A stretch of DNA of 64,000 nt from an uncultured bacterium (GCA_905215935.1 CAJMRY010000001.1:186001-250000); one strand, 5' to 3'; counted from the first letter of the stretch, positions 28,038 to 38,932 are shown. The notes: generated by a model from the letters alone, not told the origin. Program-made: numbers and translations.

Positions 28038-29746
28038 TTATTCATCATTTATTTGTAAGTTTTGTATCTCCTTATAAGTTCTACAAAACTTACTAAGCTC
28101 ATCCTTATTACCTATTCCTTCTATCTTTCCATCTTTCAACACCAATATCCTATCTACATATTTAAACGCAGATAATTTCTGTGAAGTAATTACAGTTGTT
28201 ATTTTATTTTCCATTACATATTTATAAATATTATCTAAAACTTCTTTTTCCGTTTTTCTATCTAATGCACTTGTAATATCATCTAATAATAAAATTTTAG
28301 GGTTTTTAGCAAAACTTCTAGCAATAGCAATTCTTTGCTTCTGTCCTCCCGATAAGTTATTTGCATTATTTTCTAATAATGTATTTATTCCGCATAGGAA
28401 GTTTTTCTACAAATTCCCATGCTCCAGCATTTTTCAAAGCCATTATAACATCATTATCTGCAATACCAATTCTACCTAAAATAATATTATTTTTAATAGT
28501 TTCTCTAAAAAAATCTGGCTTTTGTGATATAAGCAAAACATTTTCTTTTAAAAAGTTAGTTTCATATTCTTTTATTTCTTTTTTACCTATTAGAATTTTA
28601 CCACTTTGAATATCATAACTTCGATTTATTAAATTTAATATTGTGCTTTTTCCACTACCAGCCCCACCTATTATTCCTAAAATTTCTCCTTCATTTATTT
28701 TCAAACTAAAATCATTTAATAAAGGAATATTATTATATGAAAATACTATATTTTTTATATCAATTTCACTATTATCTATAACTTTTAAATTCCCATTATT
28801 TTCTTCTGGCTTAATATTTAGTACACTTTTTACTCTTTTTGCAGATGTATATGCTCTTGTATAAATAGTTATCAAATTTGAGAATACAATAATTGCAAGT
28901 AACATTTGAGAAATATAATTTATTACTGCAATCAGTTCACCTTGACTTAAAATCCCAAATGTTATTTGAATTTGTCCAAAATATAATATTGCAACTATTG
29001 TGATATTTAGAATTAATGTTGTTATAGGGTTTAAAAGTCCGAGATACTATATATGATTTTTTTGTATAGTTATATGTCTCTTTATTTTCCTTTTCAAATT
29101 TATTTATTTCATCATCTTCTTTAGCAAAAGCTCTTACCACTCTTACATTTTGTAGATTTTCTTTTACTCTTGAAGACAAAATATCTAATTTTTCTTTAGA
29201 TAACTTATATAAAGGTGATGCTTTTTTTACAATAAAAAATGTAAATATTGATAATATAATTATAGATATAGATATTATAAAAGCATATTTAGGATTAATT
29301 ATATAACACATTACTAAAGCTCCTATACAAATAAAAGGAACTCTAATAACAAGTCTAATCCACATTGCTACAGCCACCTCTAATTGTACCACATCATTTG
29401 TTATTATATTGGTTAACTTTTCTGTACTTATTCTATCTATCTGTTTATTGCTAAAACTATTTATAGTCTTAAATAGTTTTTTTCTAATATTGGTTCCATA
29501 TCCTTGAGATGCCTTTGCTGCAAAATACTGACTATTAACTGCACAAATAAACCCTACTATTACTAATATTAATAAACATACTCCAAATTTTATAATTTCA
29601 CTTGTTTGAATTTCAAACATTCTATCAATGATATTGGCTATAAAAAATGGCAACAGTACCTCTATTATAGCTTCTATTAATTTTAATATTGGTCCTATAA
29701 TTATTTCTTTTTTATAATCTTTTAGATATTTTAATAAAACTTTCAA
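28038..29746 (-). CDS. ABC exporter half-transporter with two CGGA +1 sites
   Basis: The frame-corrected protein has 568 residues: six membrane helices, then an ATPase with Walker A GGAGSGKST, Q-loop LLISQKPDFF, signature LSGGQKQR and Walker B PKILLLDDITSALD. It starts at TTG 29746, seven bases after AGGAGG. The frame breaks twice: at CGG 29039-29041 (restoring VSGLLNPITTLILNITIV in the last membrane region) and at CGG 28390-28392 (restoring LPMGINTLLENNANNLSGGQ just before the signature). In both places one extra C precedes GGA. Unshifted translation would leave a permease fragment without ATPase. It pairs with the downstream half-transporter. Confidence 0.86.
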
Positions 29747-30006
29747 GTATTGCCTCCTATTTTATATAAACTTTATATTTTTACATATAATTTAAATATA
29801 AATTTTACAGATTTTTTCTAAAATATTATTCTAAATACTTTTACAAACTCTTAATAATAGTTTTTTTCTATTATATTTTATCTATGCATATTTTTCAATT
29901 TTTTAATCAAAATAATATTCATATTAACTTATTAGTTAATATTGTAATTTTAGTTTCTGTAAAACTTACCCTATAAATGCTATTTTTTGTTTGTGAGGTG
30001 ATAAAA

Positions 30007-30333
30007 ATGGCATTAGATTTTAATATTATTGGACAAAGATTGAAAAAAGCAAGACTTGATAAAAATATGACTCAAGAGCAATTAGCTGAAAAGATTGATG
30101 TTTCTGTCGCTTTTTTAAGTAGAATTGAACGTGGCAATTCTCATATTAATCTAAAAAGATTAAGTGAGATATGTAATATTTTAGGTGTTAATGAAGGTTA
30201 TATCTTAAATGGTACATCTAGTGCTTCAAAAATATATCTAGATTCAGAGTTTAATGATATTTTGAAAAAGTGCTCTCCACAAAAGCAAAAGTTAATTTAT
30301 AATATTGCTAAATTAATTTCAGAAGAAAAATAA
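30007..30333 (+). CDS. XRE-family helix-turn-helix regulator
   Basis: 108 residues with an N-terminal Cro/CI-type domain (IGQRLKKARLDKNMTQEQLA through FLSRIERGNSHINLKRL) and a short helical tail that probably mediates dimerisation. The ATG at 30007 follows GAGGTG at six bases; an upstream ATG at 29977 precedes that site. It is transcribed away from the ABC exporter genes and may control them, which is inference from position. Confidence 0.85.
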   Translation: MALDFNIIGQRLKKARLDKNMTQEQLAEKIDVSVAFLSRIERGNSHINLKRLSEICNILGVNEGYILNGTSSASKIYLDSEFNDILKKCSPQKQKLIYNIAKLISEEK

Positions 30334-30361
30334 GGTTATGTGTTATTAAATTTTAATTTTC

Positions 30362-30405
30362 TAAATCGCTTAAAAGTATGTATTTACATATTTAAAGCGA
30401 TTTTA
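30362..30405 (+). terminator. Terminator after the XRE regulator
   Basis: Arms AAATCGCTT and AAGCGATTT around a 24-base AT loop, with T residues following. The remaining gap 30406-30605 holds the pflB upstream region without a clear promoter match. Confidence 0.6.
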
Positions 30406-30605
30406 TTTGTATATAATTTTTATTCATTTTATCTATCTTATTTTATATATTATTATTTAAATTTACTTATATCATCTTAATTCTGCTTTCTTTTTTATTG
30501 CCATTTTTTTCTTTTTATGGTATTATTATAAAAGGCATTTTTTTAAATACAATATATATTTTTTAGAAAATCAGAGTAAAATATACATATATAAGGAGGT
30601 TTTTT

Positions 30606-32844
30606 ATGAATTTCGAACAATGGAATGGATTTAACAAAAAAGGAGAATGGACAAAAGAAATAGATGTTAGAGATTTTATTCAAAGCAATTACAAACCGTA
30701 TACAGGTAGTGAAAACTTTTTAACACCTGCAACAGAAAAAACAAAAAAATTATGGAATGAAGTATTGGCACTTTACGAAAAAGAAAGAGCTAATGGAGGA
30801 GTTTTAGATGCTGATTGCAAAACACCTTCAAGTGTTAATGCTTATGATGCTGGATATATTAATAAAGAATTAGAAGAAATCGTTGGACTTCAAACCGATA
30901 GCCCATTAAAAAGAGCTATTATGCCAAATGGTGGTATAAGAATTGTAGAAAAGTCTTGCGAAAGTTATGGATTAAAAGTTGATGAACAAACTTCTAATAT
31001 TTATCATAAATTTAGAAAGACACATAATGACGGTGTATTTGATGTATATACACCTGATATTAGAGCTGCAAGAAGTTCTCACCTTTTAACTGGTCTTCCT
31101 GATGGATATGGTCGTGGAAGAATTATAGGAGACTACAGAAGAGTTGCTCTTTATGGAATAGACAAATTAATAGACTTTAAAAAAATAGATTTGGATGTAT
31201 TAGATACTGATGAATTTACTGCAGATATAATTAGAGAACGTGAAGAAATATCAGAACAAATTAAAGCTCTTCAAGATTTAAAGAAAATGGCTGAAAAATA
31301 TGGATTTGATATCTCAGTTCCAGCTAAAAATGCTAAAGAAGCTATTCAATGGTTATATTTCCGGATATTTAGGAGCTGTAAAAGATCAAAACGGTGCTGC
31401 TATGAGTATTGGTAGAACTTCTACTTTCCTAGATATATATATTGAAAGAGATATAGAAAATGGTTCTTTAACAGAAGAACAAGCACAAGAATTAATGGAT
31501 CATTTTATAATGAAATTAAGACTTGTTCGTTTCTTAAGAACACCAGAATATAATGAATTGTTTAGTGGTGACCCAGTTTGGGTAACAGAAAGTATTGGTG
31601 GTATGGGAATTGATGGTAGAACATTAGTTACCAAAAACTCTTTTAGAGTTTTACATTCACTTGTAAACTTAGGTCCTGCTCCAGAACCTAACCTAACAGT
31701 ACTTTGGTCAAAAAATCTTCCAGAAGGATTTAAAAACTATTGTGCAAAAATTTCAATAGATACTTCTGCTATTCAATATGAAAATGATGATTTAATGAGA
31801 ATAACTTTAGGTGATGATTATGGTATTGCTTGTTGTGTTTCACCTATGAAGATTGGTAAACAAATGCAATTCTTTGGTGCAAGAGCAAACCTTGCAAAAA
31901 CATTACTATATGCTATTAATGGTGGTAAAGACGAAAACTCTGGAAAACAAATTGCTCCTAAATTTGAGAAAATCACTTCTGAATATTTAGACTATGATGA
32001 AGTAATGGAAAAATTTGATTGTATGATGGACTATGTTGCAAAAATTTATATAAAAGCATTAAATGCTATTCATTATATGCATGATAAATATTCTTATGAA
32101 GCTTTAGAATTTGCACTTCATGATAGAGAAATTTATCGTACAATGGCTTGTGGAATCGCTGGTTTATCAGTAGTAGCAGATTCATTATCTGCAATAAAAT
32201 ATGCGAAAGTAAAAGTAATTCGAAACCAGCAAGGATTAGCTGTAGATTATAAAGTTGAAGGAGACTTCCCTAAATATGGAAATGATGATGATAGAGTTGA
32301 TTCTCTTGCTGTAGAAATTGTTAAAACATTTATGCGTAAATTAGAAAAACATCAAATATATAGAGGAGCTACTCCTACCCTATCTGTTCTTACAATAACA
32401 TCTAATGTTGTTTATGGTAAAGCAACAGGAAATACACCTGATGGTAGAAGAGCAGGTGAACCTTTTGGTCCTGGTTCTAACCCACTTCATGGTAGAGATG
32501 CAAATGGTTCTTTAGCAGTAATGAATACAATTGCAAAATTACCTTTTGAATATGCATCTGATGGTATATCTTTCACATTTGCAATTACTCCTGATACATT
32601 AGGAAAAGAAGAAAATACAAGAATTAATAATTTAGTAAGTATGTTAGATGGTTACTTTATGCAAACAGGTCATCATATTAATGTAAATGTATTTAATAGA
32701 GCATTATTAGAAGATGCTATGGAACATCCAGAAAAATATCCACAACTTACAATTCGTGTTTCTGGATATGCAGTTCACTTTACAAAATTGACAAAAGAAC
32801 AACAATTAGACGTTATTCATAGAACTATTCACGAAAGAATCTAA
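30606..32844 (+). CDS. pflB: Formate C-acetyltransferase (pyruvate formate-lyase), with a CGGA +1 site
   Basis: Splits pyruvate with CoA into acetyl-CoA and formate. The catalytic cysteine pair is in GIACCVSPMK, and the glycyl radical site is in TIRVSGYAVHF near the C-terminus. The frame-corrected length is 745 residues, normal for the family. The normal frame meets CGG at 31362-31364 in AIQWLYF and soon stops. Dropping one C restores AIQWLYFGYLGAVKDQNGA. Unshifted product ends before both catalytic sites. The next gene is the activase pflA, separated by a GC-rich palindrome. AAGGAGG precedes the ATG. Confidence 0.95.
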
Positions 32845-32859
32845 TTGTTTCGAACACTG

Positions 32860-32923
32860 TGCCAATGGGGACGGGGCATTTTGCCAATTGGCTAATTGGC
32901 AAAATGCCCCGTCCCCATTGGCA
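32860..32923. repeat. Perfect inverted repeat, 30-bp arms, REP-like
   Basis: Arms 32860-32889 and 32894-32923 are exact reverse complements with a four-base centre. The core GGGGACGGGGC is far more GC-rich than the surroundings. The sequence resembles dispersed palindromes with GTCCCC/AATTGGC cores seen in other Firmicutes. It lies between pflB and pflA, where it could trim or stabilise the message. No transposase is nearby. Confidence 0.8.
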
Positions 32924-32950
32924 AATTAGCAGATTAGGAGGGTTACTTAT

Positions 32951-33673
32951 ATGTCAGATTTAATAGCAAAAATCCACTCATTTGAAACATTTGGTGCTGT
33001 TGATGGACCTGGAATACGTTTTGTTATTTTTATGCAAGGATGTTCTTTGCAATGTAAATATTGTCATAATAGAGATACTTGGGATATACATTCTGGAACT
33101 TCTTATACTTCTAATGAATTATTTAAAAAAATACTAAGATATAAAAACTACTTTTTATCATCTGGCGGTGGTGTTACAGTTAGTGGTGGTGAACCCCTTC
33201 TGCAATATAAATTTTTAATCGAATTATTTACTCTTTTAAAAAAAGAAAATATTCACACAGCTATAGATACCTCTGGAAACGTGGATCTAACAGATAATAT
33301 GAAAAAATTAATTGATTTAACAGATTTATTCTTATTAGATATAAAGTGCATTAATGATGAAATATGTAAAGAATTAACTGGTGTATCTAATAAAAAAGAG
33401 TTGGCATTTGCGAAATTTCTAAGTGATATAAATAAGCCAATTTGGATTAGGCAAGTTATTGTTCCAACTATTACAGACAGAACTGAGGATTTACAAAGTT
33501 TAAAAGAATTTATTAATGCACTAAAATCTGTGAAAAAAATAGAACTTCTTCCCTATCATGATATGGGAAAAACGAAATGGATTAATATGGGATGTAAATA
33601 CGAATTAGAGAATATTCGTAATGCAAATAACAATGATATACAATATGCAAAAAAAATATTGGGAATATCTTAA
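32951..33673 (+). CDS. pflA: Pyruvate formate-lyase activating enzyme
   Basis: Radical SAM enzyme of 240 residues that installs the glycyl radical on PflB. The cluster motif CSLQCKYC is near residue 30, followed by WDIHSG, the SAM-binding GGGVTVSGGEPLLQ and the C-terminal ELLPYHDMGKTKW block. AGGAGGG precedes the ATG. It is probably cotranscribed with pflB through the palindrome and ends at a terminator. Confidence 0.95.
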   Translation: MSDLIAKIHSFETFGAVDGPGIRFVIFMQGCSLQCKYCHNRDTWDIHSGTSYTSNELFKKILRYKNYFLSSGGGVTVSGGEPLLQYKFLIELFTLLKKENIHTAIDTSGNVDLTDNMKKLIDLTDLFLLDIKCINDEICKELTGVSNKKELAFAKFLSDINKPIWIRQVIVPTITDRTEDLQSLKEFINALKSVKKIELLPYHDMGKTKWINMGCKYELENIRNANNNDIQYAKKILGIS

Positions 33674-33700
33674 ATAAATGTCTATTCGACTTTAATAAAA

Positions 33701-33734
33701 AAAGGATGCTATTTTTTAATAGCATTCTTTTTTT
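33701..33734 (+). terminator. Terminator after pflA
   Basis: Arms AAAGGATGCTATT and AATAGCATTCTTT, allowing one mismatch, with a T run. Confidence 0.85.
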
Positions 33735-33756
33735 ATATTATATGACTACATCTTGT

Positions 33757-33796
33757 AACAATCAATTATATAAGATTAATTGATTGTTGTTTTTTT
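33757..33796. terminator. Second terminator between pflA and the ECF operon
   Basis: Perfect 12-base arms AACAATCAATTA and TAATTGATTGTT with an eight-base loop, with TGTTTTTTT following on the plus strand. Confidence 0.6.
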
Positions 33797-33845
33797 ACAA
33801 TAAGTTATTAATTACAAAATATTTTGTTTAATTATATTTGTATTT

Positions 33846-34412
33846 TTAAAACCTTCTCCCCTTTGCAATTAATGCTTCATCTATCTGGTTTGTTCTTTTT
33901 ACTATTCCAATTAAATATACAGACATAATATACTTTATATTGGTTATATTTAATTTAATATTTTTACATTTACAAACATCTATTATATCTAATAAATCTT
34001 TTTTTAACATTCTAATTATTGATAAAGATATAACTACCATTACCTCAATCTCTTCTATATTTACTTTAAATAATGTTAATGGCATACATATTGTCTTTAT
34101 TGTACTAGCTGTTCCTGTAATTGTACTTATAGAAGAATATATATATGTAATATTACATACTAATATAAGTTTTATTCCAATCCAAATTGCATTATAAAAA
34201 TTATCTAAAATGATATTTACTATAAAAGTAAATATTATAAATGGCATTATCTTAAGAATTCCTAAAAAAATTTTTTTCATAGAAATTTTTAAAATTAGAA
34301 TTGCAACTAAATTTATAAATATAATCATGATTGATATTATTATTGAATTTGGTAAAAAAAATACAGTTGTTGTTGCAACAATAAATATTATAAATTTAAT
34401 AAAATCTTTCAA
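33846..34412 (-). CDS. ECF transporter T component (EcfT-like)
   Basis: 188 residues, about five membrane helices, then a cytoplasmic coupling region and a C-terminal AKGRRF, matching the short-motif region of EcfT proteins (EEIEVMVVISLSIIRML, EALIAKGR). It joins the ATPase to the substrate-binding S component. The start is TTG at 34412, almost touching the ecfA stop at 34414. It is the last gene of the folT-ecfA-ecfT unit. Confidence 0.8.
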   Translation of the reverse strand: MKDFIKFIIFIVATTTVFFLPNSIIISIMIIFINLVAILILKISMKKIFLGILKIMPFIIFTFIVNIILDNFYNAIWIGIKLILVCNITYIYSSISTITGTASTIKTICMPLTLFKVNIEEIEVMVVISLSIIRMLKKDLLDIIDVCKCKNIKLNITNIKYIMSVYLIGIVKRTNQIDEALIAKGRRF

Positions 34413-34413
34413 A

Positions 34414-35241
34414 CTACTTATCCCCGCTTTTTAATTTAAAACTTAATTCATCTACAAATGAATCTATTGATGAAATATCTTTTGGTTCAATTATTATCCC
34501 ATTGTTTTTCAATTTTACTAAAATCTCCAATACAGTAGGTATTTTTACTTCATATTTTTCAAAAATATATGCTTTGTCTATTAGTTCTTCTATTTTTATT
34601 TCACTTACTATTTTTCCATCATTTAATATAATAGTTTTATCTGCTAGCAAAATTTCATCTGCTAAATTTGTAATACATATAATGGTATATCCATTCTTCT
34701 TCAGATTTCTTATTATTTGGTATATTTTATCCTTTCCCATACTATCAATCATTGTAGTCGGTTCATCTAAAATTATGTATTTTGGTTTTTTAGCTAAAAT
34801 CTCTGCAATCATTATTCGTTGTTTTTGTCCTAATGATAAATAATATAAATCTTTATTTTTATATTCGGCCATATCAACATAACTCAATGTTTTCTCTATA
34901 ATATCTTTATTATCTTTGTTTTTCCCTAATATGAATGAAAACTCATCATTTATATTGTTAAAAATAATCTGATTATCTGGATTTTGAAATACTATTCCGA
35001 CTTTTTTATTTATTAACTCCAAATTTTTTCCTTTTGATATATTTATATCATCTATAATTATATTACCTTCCTTTAATTTAATTATTCCAGCAATCAGCTT
35101 TCCTATTGTAGATTTTCCTGACCCATTTTTTCCTACTATAGCAACTACCTCTCCTTGATTTACAGAAAAGTTTATATCCTTTAAGATATAATCACTATTT
35201 TTGTATTTATATGATACATTTTCTAATTTAATCATTGTCAC
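34414..35241 (-). CDS. ECF transporter ATPase (EcfA-like)
   Basis: 275 residues with Walker A GKNGSGKST, Q-loop GIVFQNPDNQI, signature YLSLGQKQR and Walker B KYIILDEPTTMID. The NPDNQ after the Q-loop is typical of ECF ATPases. Only one ATPase gene is present here, so it would act as a homodimer or pair with another subunit elsewhere. It overlaps the end of folT by 14 bases. Confidence 0.88.
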   Translation of the reverse strand: MTMIKLENVSYKYKNSDYILKDINFSVNQGEVVAIVGKNGSGKSTIGKLIAGIIKLKEGNIIIDDINISKGKNLELINKKVGIVFQNPDNQIIFNNINDEFSFILGKNKDNKDIIEKTLSYVDMAEYKNKDLYYLSLGQKQRIMIAEILAKKPKYIILDEPTTMIDSMGKDKIYQIIRNLKKNGYTIICITNLADEILLADKTIILNDGKIVSEIKIEELIDKAYIFEKYEVKIPTVLEILVKLKNNGIIIEPKDISSIDSFVDELSFKLKSGDK

Positions 35242-35763
35242 TCCTCAAATATTTTTCATATGGTTTTCTTAAAATTTTTTCTAAAAATATAATGATAATA
35301 ATATGTATTGGAACCATAATTATTTGCTTTATTATTCTTGTTGTAAATAAAATTATAAAAGCCTTTCCTGAGGTTATGCTTGTCCACAAAGTATTTAATC
35401 CCATATTTACTATAACTGTGACTAATACTGTTGCTATAATTACTCTTAATACAAATTGTTTGTTTGAGTATGTATTATCATCTTTTTTATATAAAAGAAT
35501 TCCATATATAAATCCTGCTATAGCAGTACTTATTGTATATCCTACAAAATATGGTCCAGTTGGAAAAAGAGTAGCACCAATTATATCTCCTAATACATTT
35601 ATTAAAACTGTCCACTTTGGTCCTAACCATATAGCACATAGCATTGTTGGAATAAAAGCAAAACTAATTTTAACTATTGGTGTTTTTATAGATAAAAATC
35701 TTGATAGTATTATAAGTAATGCTAAAAATATTGCAGATAAAATTATTTTTTTATTTTTTGACA
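35228..35763 (-). CDS. folT: Folate-family ECF transporter S component
   Basis: 178 residues with about six membrane helices. The segment TPIVKISFAFIPTMLCAIWL-GPKW and DIIGATLFPTGPYF-GYTIS is the pattern of the FolT family that binds folates. The ATG at 35763 follows GGGAGG. A THF riboswitch lies in the leader, and ecfA and ecfT follow, which together support folate uptake. Confidence 0.86.
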
Positions 35764-35843
35764 TAAAAATTCCTCCCATTTCTTTTATTTTCCGCATACA
35801 AAAGAAAAAGAAGGTATAAAATTCTTCTTTATTAATTCTTTTA

Positions 35844-35941
35844 TTAGCGGAATGCGAAAATAAATAAGCATAAAATATCTTTATTTGCCCTAATAACAAC
35901 TTCCCGTCTATTAGGTCTTTACTATTTACTTTCTACTCTAA
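35844..35941 (-). promoter_or_regulatory. Tetrahydrofolate (THF) riboswitch upstream of folT
   Basis: On the minus strand the 5' end TTAGAGTAG and the 3' end GCATTCCGCTAA give the closing stem (TTAG/CTAA) and the conserved GAGTAG and GCAT-CCGCT blocks of the THF aptamer. A second stem (AAAGTAAATA with TATTTATTTT) and a third (CCTAAT/ATTAGG) closing a loop with ACGGGAAGTTGT fit the type I fold. Downstream, a short hairpin (AAAGAAG/CTTCTTT with T-rich tail) and a copy of ATGCGGAAAATAAA able to pair with the aptamer 3' strand look like the expression platform. Confidence 0.78.
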
Positions 35942-36055
35942 TAATTTTATTTTGTACAAGATTATCATATTTGTGCTTCATATTCAAGTACATTAAAAGA
36001 ATATCTATAAAATAATTGCAAATTAGTTTTTATTTGCATGTTTTTATCTAAATTT

Positions 36056-36225
36056 AAAAGGCGCCAGTATAAACCTGGCGCCCACCTTTCTCTAATACCT
36101 TTAGGTCCCTCTCGTTTACCCAAAGTAATTTTGCTTTTATAGTTCCCCCTTTTAAATACCAACCCTATTGGGCCAATAAATGAGATAAAGCAAAATTTAA
36201 AATTAGAGTCTATCAAAAAAATGAT
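36056..36225 (-). ncRNA. Unidentified structured RNA with intrinsic terminator
   Basis: About 170 bases of unusually GC-rich sequence between znuB and the THF riboswitch. On the minus strand I can pair CTCTAAT with ATTAGAG (closing stem), AATTTTGCTTTAT with ATAAAAGCAAAATT (long stem around GGCCCAATAGGG), and CTTTGGG with CCTAAAG (one G-U). It ends in a GGCGCCAG/CTGGCGCC hairpin followed by TTTT. The layout is a multi-branch junction plus terminator, as in a riboswitch or stand-alone small RNA. No reading frame of substance is present. I cannot assign a known family. Confidence 0.5.
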
Positions 36226-36278
36226 ATTTTCTTTAATTAAGATATCACCTTTTTTCTAATTTGTCAACATAAATATCT

Positions 36279-37122
36279 CTATTCCTTTATTTTTGTTTTT
36301 AAAGCAAATGTGATAAAATATATTATTCCAGATATAATTACAATTACTGGTCCAGTTGGGATATTGTAATAATAAGATAAAATAAGACCTGTAACTCCAG
36401 AAAACAATGAAAATAATATCGCATATAAATGATATGTTCTCATATTTTTTGCAATATTTCTACTTGAAGCTGCTGGCAAGATAAGTAATGAGTTTATTAA
36501 AAGAATACCTATCCATCTAATAGAAATCATTACAATAACTGCAATTAATATAACAAAAATATTATCTATTAATTTTACATTTATTCCTTTACTCTTTGCT
36601 AAACTAGTATTTATACTAATACAATTTAGTTTATTAAAAAAGAACTTCCAAAATACTATTACTAATAAAAAACTAATTCCCAAATAAACTATCTCGTTTG
36701 TATTAATACTTAAAATATCGCCAACTAAATAACTAGAATACTTATTAAAATTACCACTTTGTGCAAGTAAGCTTAAGCCAAGTGCAATTGCAATAGATGA
36801 AAATACACTTATTATTGTGTCAGCTCCATATGCAGTTTTATGTTTTACATAGTTTAATAATATTGCAAAACAAATCGCAAATATTATCATTGAAATATTA
36901 ACATTTACAGCTCCAAACATCATTCCTATTGCAATTCCTGTTAGTGCAGAATGTCCGAAGTGCGTCCGAAAAGAAGGCCATTTTATTATTTACAATCATT
37001 GTTCCTAAAATTGCAAATATTGGTGATATTAAAACTACTGCTATTAACGCATTTTTCATAAATTCATATGACATAAACTTAAATGGCAGTATTGTTTCTA
37101 ATACATTATATATAATTTCCAT
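36279..37122 (-). CDS. znuB: Zinc/manganese ABC transporter permease, with a CGGA +1 site
   Basis: The frame-corrected protein has 280 residues and about eight membrane helices of the ZnuB/TroC family. The normal frame breaks at CGG 36955-36957; dropping one C restores KMAFFSDALGHSALTGIAIG, the conserved permease motif that contacts the ATPase. The start at 37122 touches the hydA stop at 37125, so it is transcribed and probably translated together with hydA. Its partner genes znuA and znuC lie 4 kb upstream, beyond hydCBA. Confidence 0.87.
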
Positions 37123-37124
37123 GG

Positions 37125-38872
37125 TTAATTTAATTTCTCCCTTTTTTGATATTTAGTATGTAAAAGCTCATGTGCAATATGGCTTCCTGGTTTTTCCAAA
37201 AACTCTTTATATAACTTCTTCATAACAGGATTTTCATGAGATTTGCGAATTTTACTTTTTTCATCTATTGTATAAAGAGCATCCGCTCTTAATTTAGCTA
37301 CATCTACAGATAGTCTTACTTTTGAACTTTTTATAGGCTGTCCTCCACCCATTATACATCCATTTGGACATGCCATAATCTCTATAAAATCATAGTCAGC
37401 TTTTCCGCTTTTTATCTCATCCATAATCTTTCTTGCATTTGCTAAGCCATTTACAACCGCTATTTTTACCTCTTTATCTTTTATTTTTACTGATGCCTTT
37501 TTTATTCCTTTATTTCCTCTTACTTCCTTAAAGTTAATTTCCTCTAAATTTTCTTTAGTAATTGTTTCATATGCTGTTCTTAAAGCTGCTTCCATTACAC
37601 CACCAGTAACTCCAAATATAGCACCTGCACCTGTTGCTTCTCCCATTGGCTCATCAAACTTCTCATCATCTAATTTTAAAAACTCAATATTTCCCTGTTT
37701 TATCATCTTTGCAAGTTCTCTTGTTGTTAATACTGCATCTACATCATACATTCCATTATTTGAAAGTTCATTTCTTTGTCTTTCAAACTTTTTAGCAATA
37801 CATGGCATAACAGAAACCACATATATTTTACTTGGATCTATATTTTCCTTTTTAGCATAATATGTTTTTAAAATTGCACCAAACATTTCATGTGGTGATT
37901 TACAACTTGATAAATGTTTTAATTGTTCTGGATAATTCATTTCTGCAAATTTTACCCAACCAGGACTACAAGAAGTAATCATTGGTAAATTTTCATTTTT
38001 AGTAAATCTTTCTACAAATTCATTTGCTTCTTCCATAATAGTTAAATCTGCTCCTGTATTTGTATCAAAAACTCTATCAAATCCTAGTTTTTTTAATGCT
38101 GATACCATTTTTCCTGTTACATTTGTTCCAATTTCCATTCCAAACTCTTCACCTAGAGCAACTCGTACAGCTGGTGCAGTTTGCACAATAACAAATGTAT
38201 CTTTATCTTTTAATTTTGTCCATACATCATTAATATTTTCTTTTTCATGTAATGCTCCTGTTGGACAACTCTGAATACATTGACCACAAAAAGTACATTC
38301 TACGTCATTTAAACTTTTCTCTTGTGTTGTAGAAATACATGAAGAAAATCCCCTATTAATACAATCAATAGCTCCTATTTTCTGTACATTTTTACAAGCT
38401 GCAACGCATCTTCTACATAAAATACACTTATTAAAATCTCTTACAATTGATGGTGATAAATCATCAATTGTATGATTTGCTCTTTCTCCTTGAAATTCAA
38501 TATTTTGAATATTAAACTTTACTGCTAAATCTTGCAATTCACAATTTCCGTGAGCGTGTACATGTTAAGCAATCTTTACTATGATTTGAAATAATTAAAT
38601 CTAAGATAACATGCCTTGCTTCCATTATTTCTTCGGTATTTGTCTTTACAACCATACCTTCTTCTACCTTTTGTATACATGATGTTGCAAACCCATTTCT
38701 TCCTTCTACTTCTACAATACACATCCTGCAATCGCCTATTTCATTTATATCTTTTAAAAAACATAATGTTGGAATATCTACTCCGAGCTTTTCTTGCAGC
38801 ATTTAGTATAGTGGTTCCTTCTGGAACTGTTACTTTATTACCATCTATTATTAAACTAATTTGTTTTGCCAT
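37125..38872 (-). CDS. hydA: [FeFe] hydrogenase catalytic subunit HydA, with two CGGA +1 sites
   Basis: The frame-corrected protein has 581 residues. In order: 2Fe-2S domain (CFLKDINEIGDCRMC), a His-Cys3 4Fe-4S site (NHSKDCLTCTRSGNC), two 4Fe-4S ferredoxin motifs (CILCRRCVAAC, CTFCGQCIQSC) and the H-cluster motifs TSCSPGW, MPCIAKKFE and MACPNGCIMGGGQP. CGG at 38783-38785 interrupts AARKAGVDIP, and CGG at 38548-38550 falls inside the His-Cys3 motif (TRSG). Each is one extra C before GGA. Without both shifts no H-cluster ligand is made. The start ATG at 38872 follows GGAGAAGGAAC. With HydB and HydC it forms the NAD(H)-linked, often electron-bifurcating, complex. Confidence 0.95.
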
Positions 38873-38932
38873 GTTCCTTCTCCTTTTCTTTGCACATTTT
38901 CCATAAAATATTTAAGCATATTATAAAGAATA

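Noticed and set aside
31300..32844. A second overlapping pyruvate formate-lyase gene starting inside the first
   Set aside because: The two frames are the halves of one 745-residue enzyme with a CGG site at 31362; no start signal supports an internal gene.
36056..36110. T-box leader, because AAAGGTGGGCGCC recalls the T-box sequence
   Set aside because: The TGGNACCGCG core is not matched, no specifier-loop stem was found, and the next gene is folT, not an amino acid gene.
35965..36216. An 83-codon open frame across the structured RNA region
   Set aside because: It has no ribosome site or family likeness, and the DNA is better explained as paired RNA.
36949..36975. A second shift site in znuB at the nearby TCGGAC (minus strand)
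   Set aside because: There the bases are read as TCG GAC (Ser-Asp) in the conserved FFSDAL motif, so C-GG spans a codon boundary and no correction is needed. All other CGG strings inside native genes were likewise out of frame, such as AGC GGA or GCG GTA.
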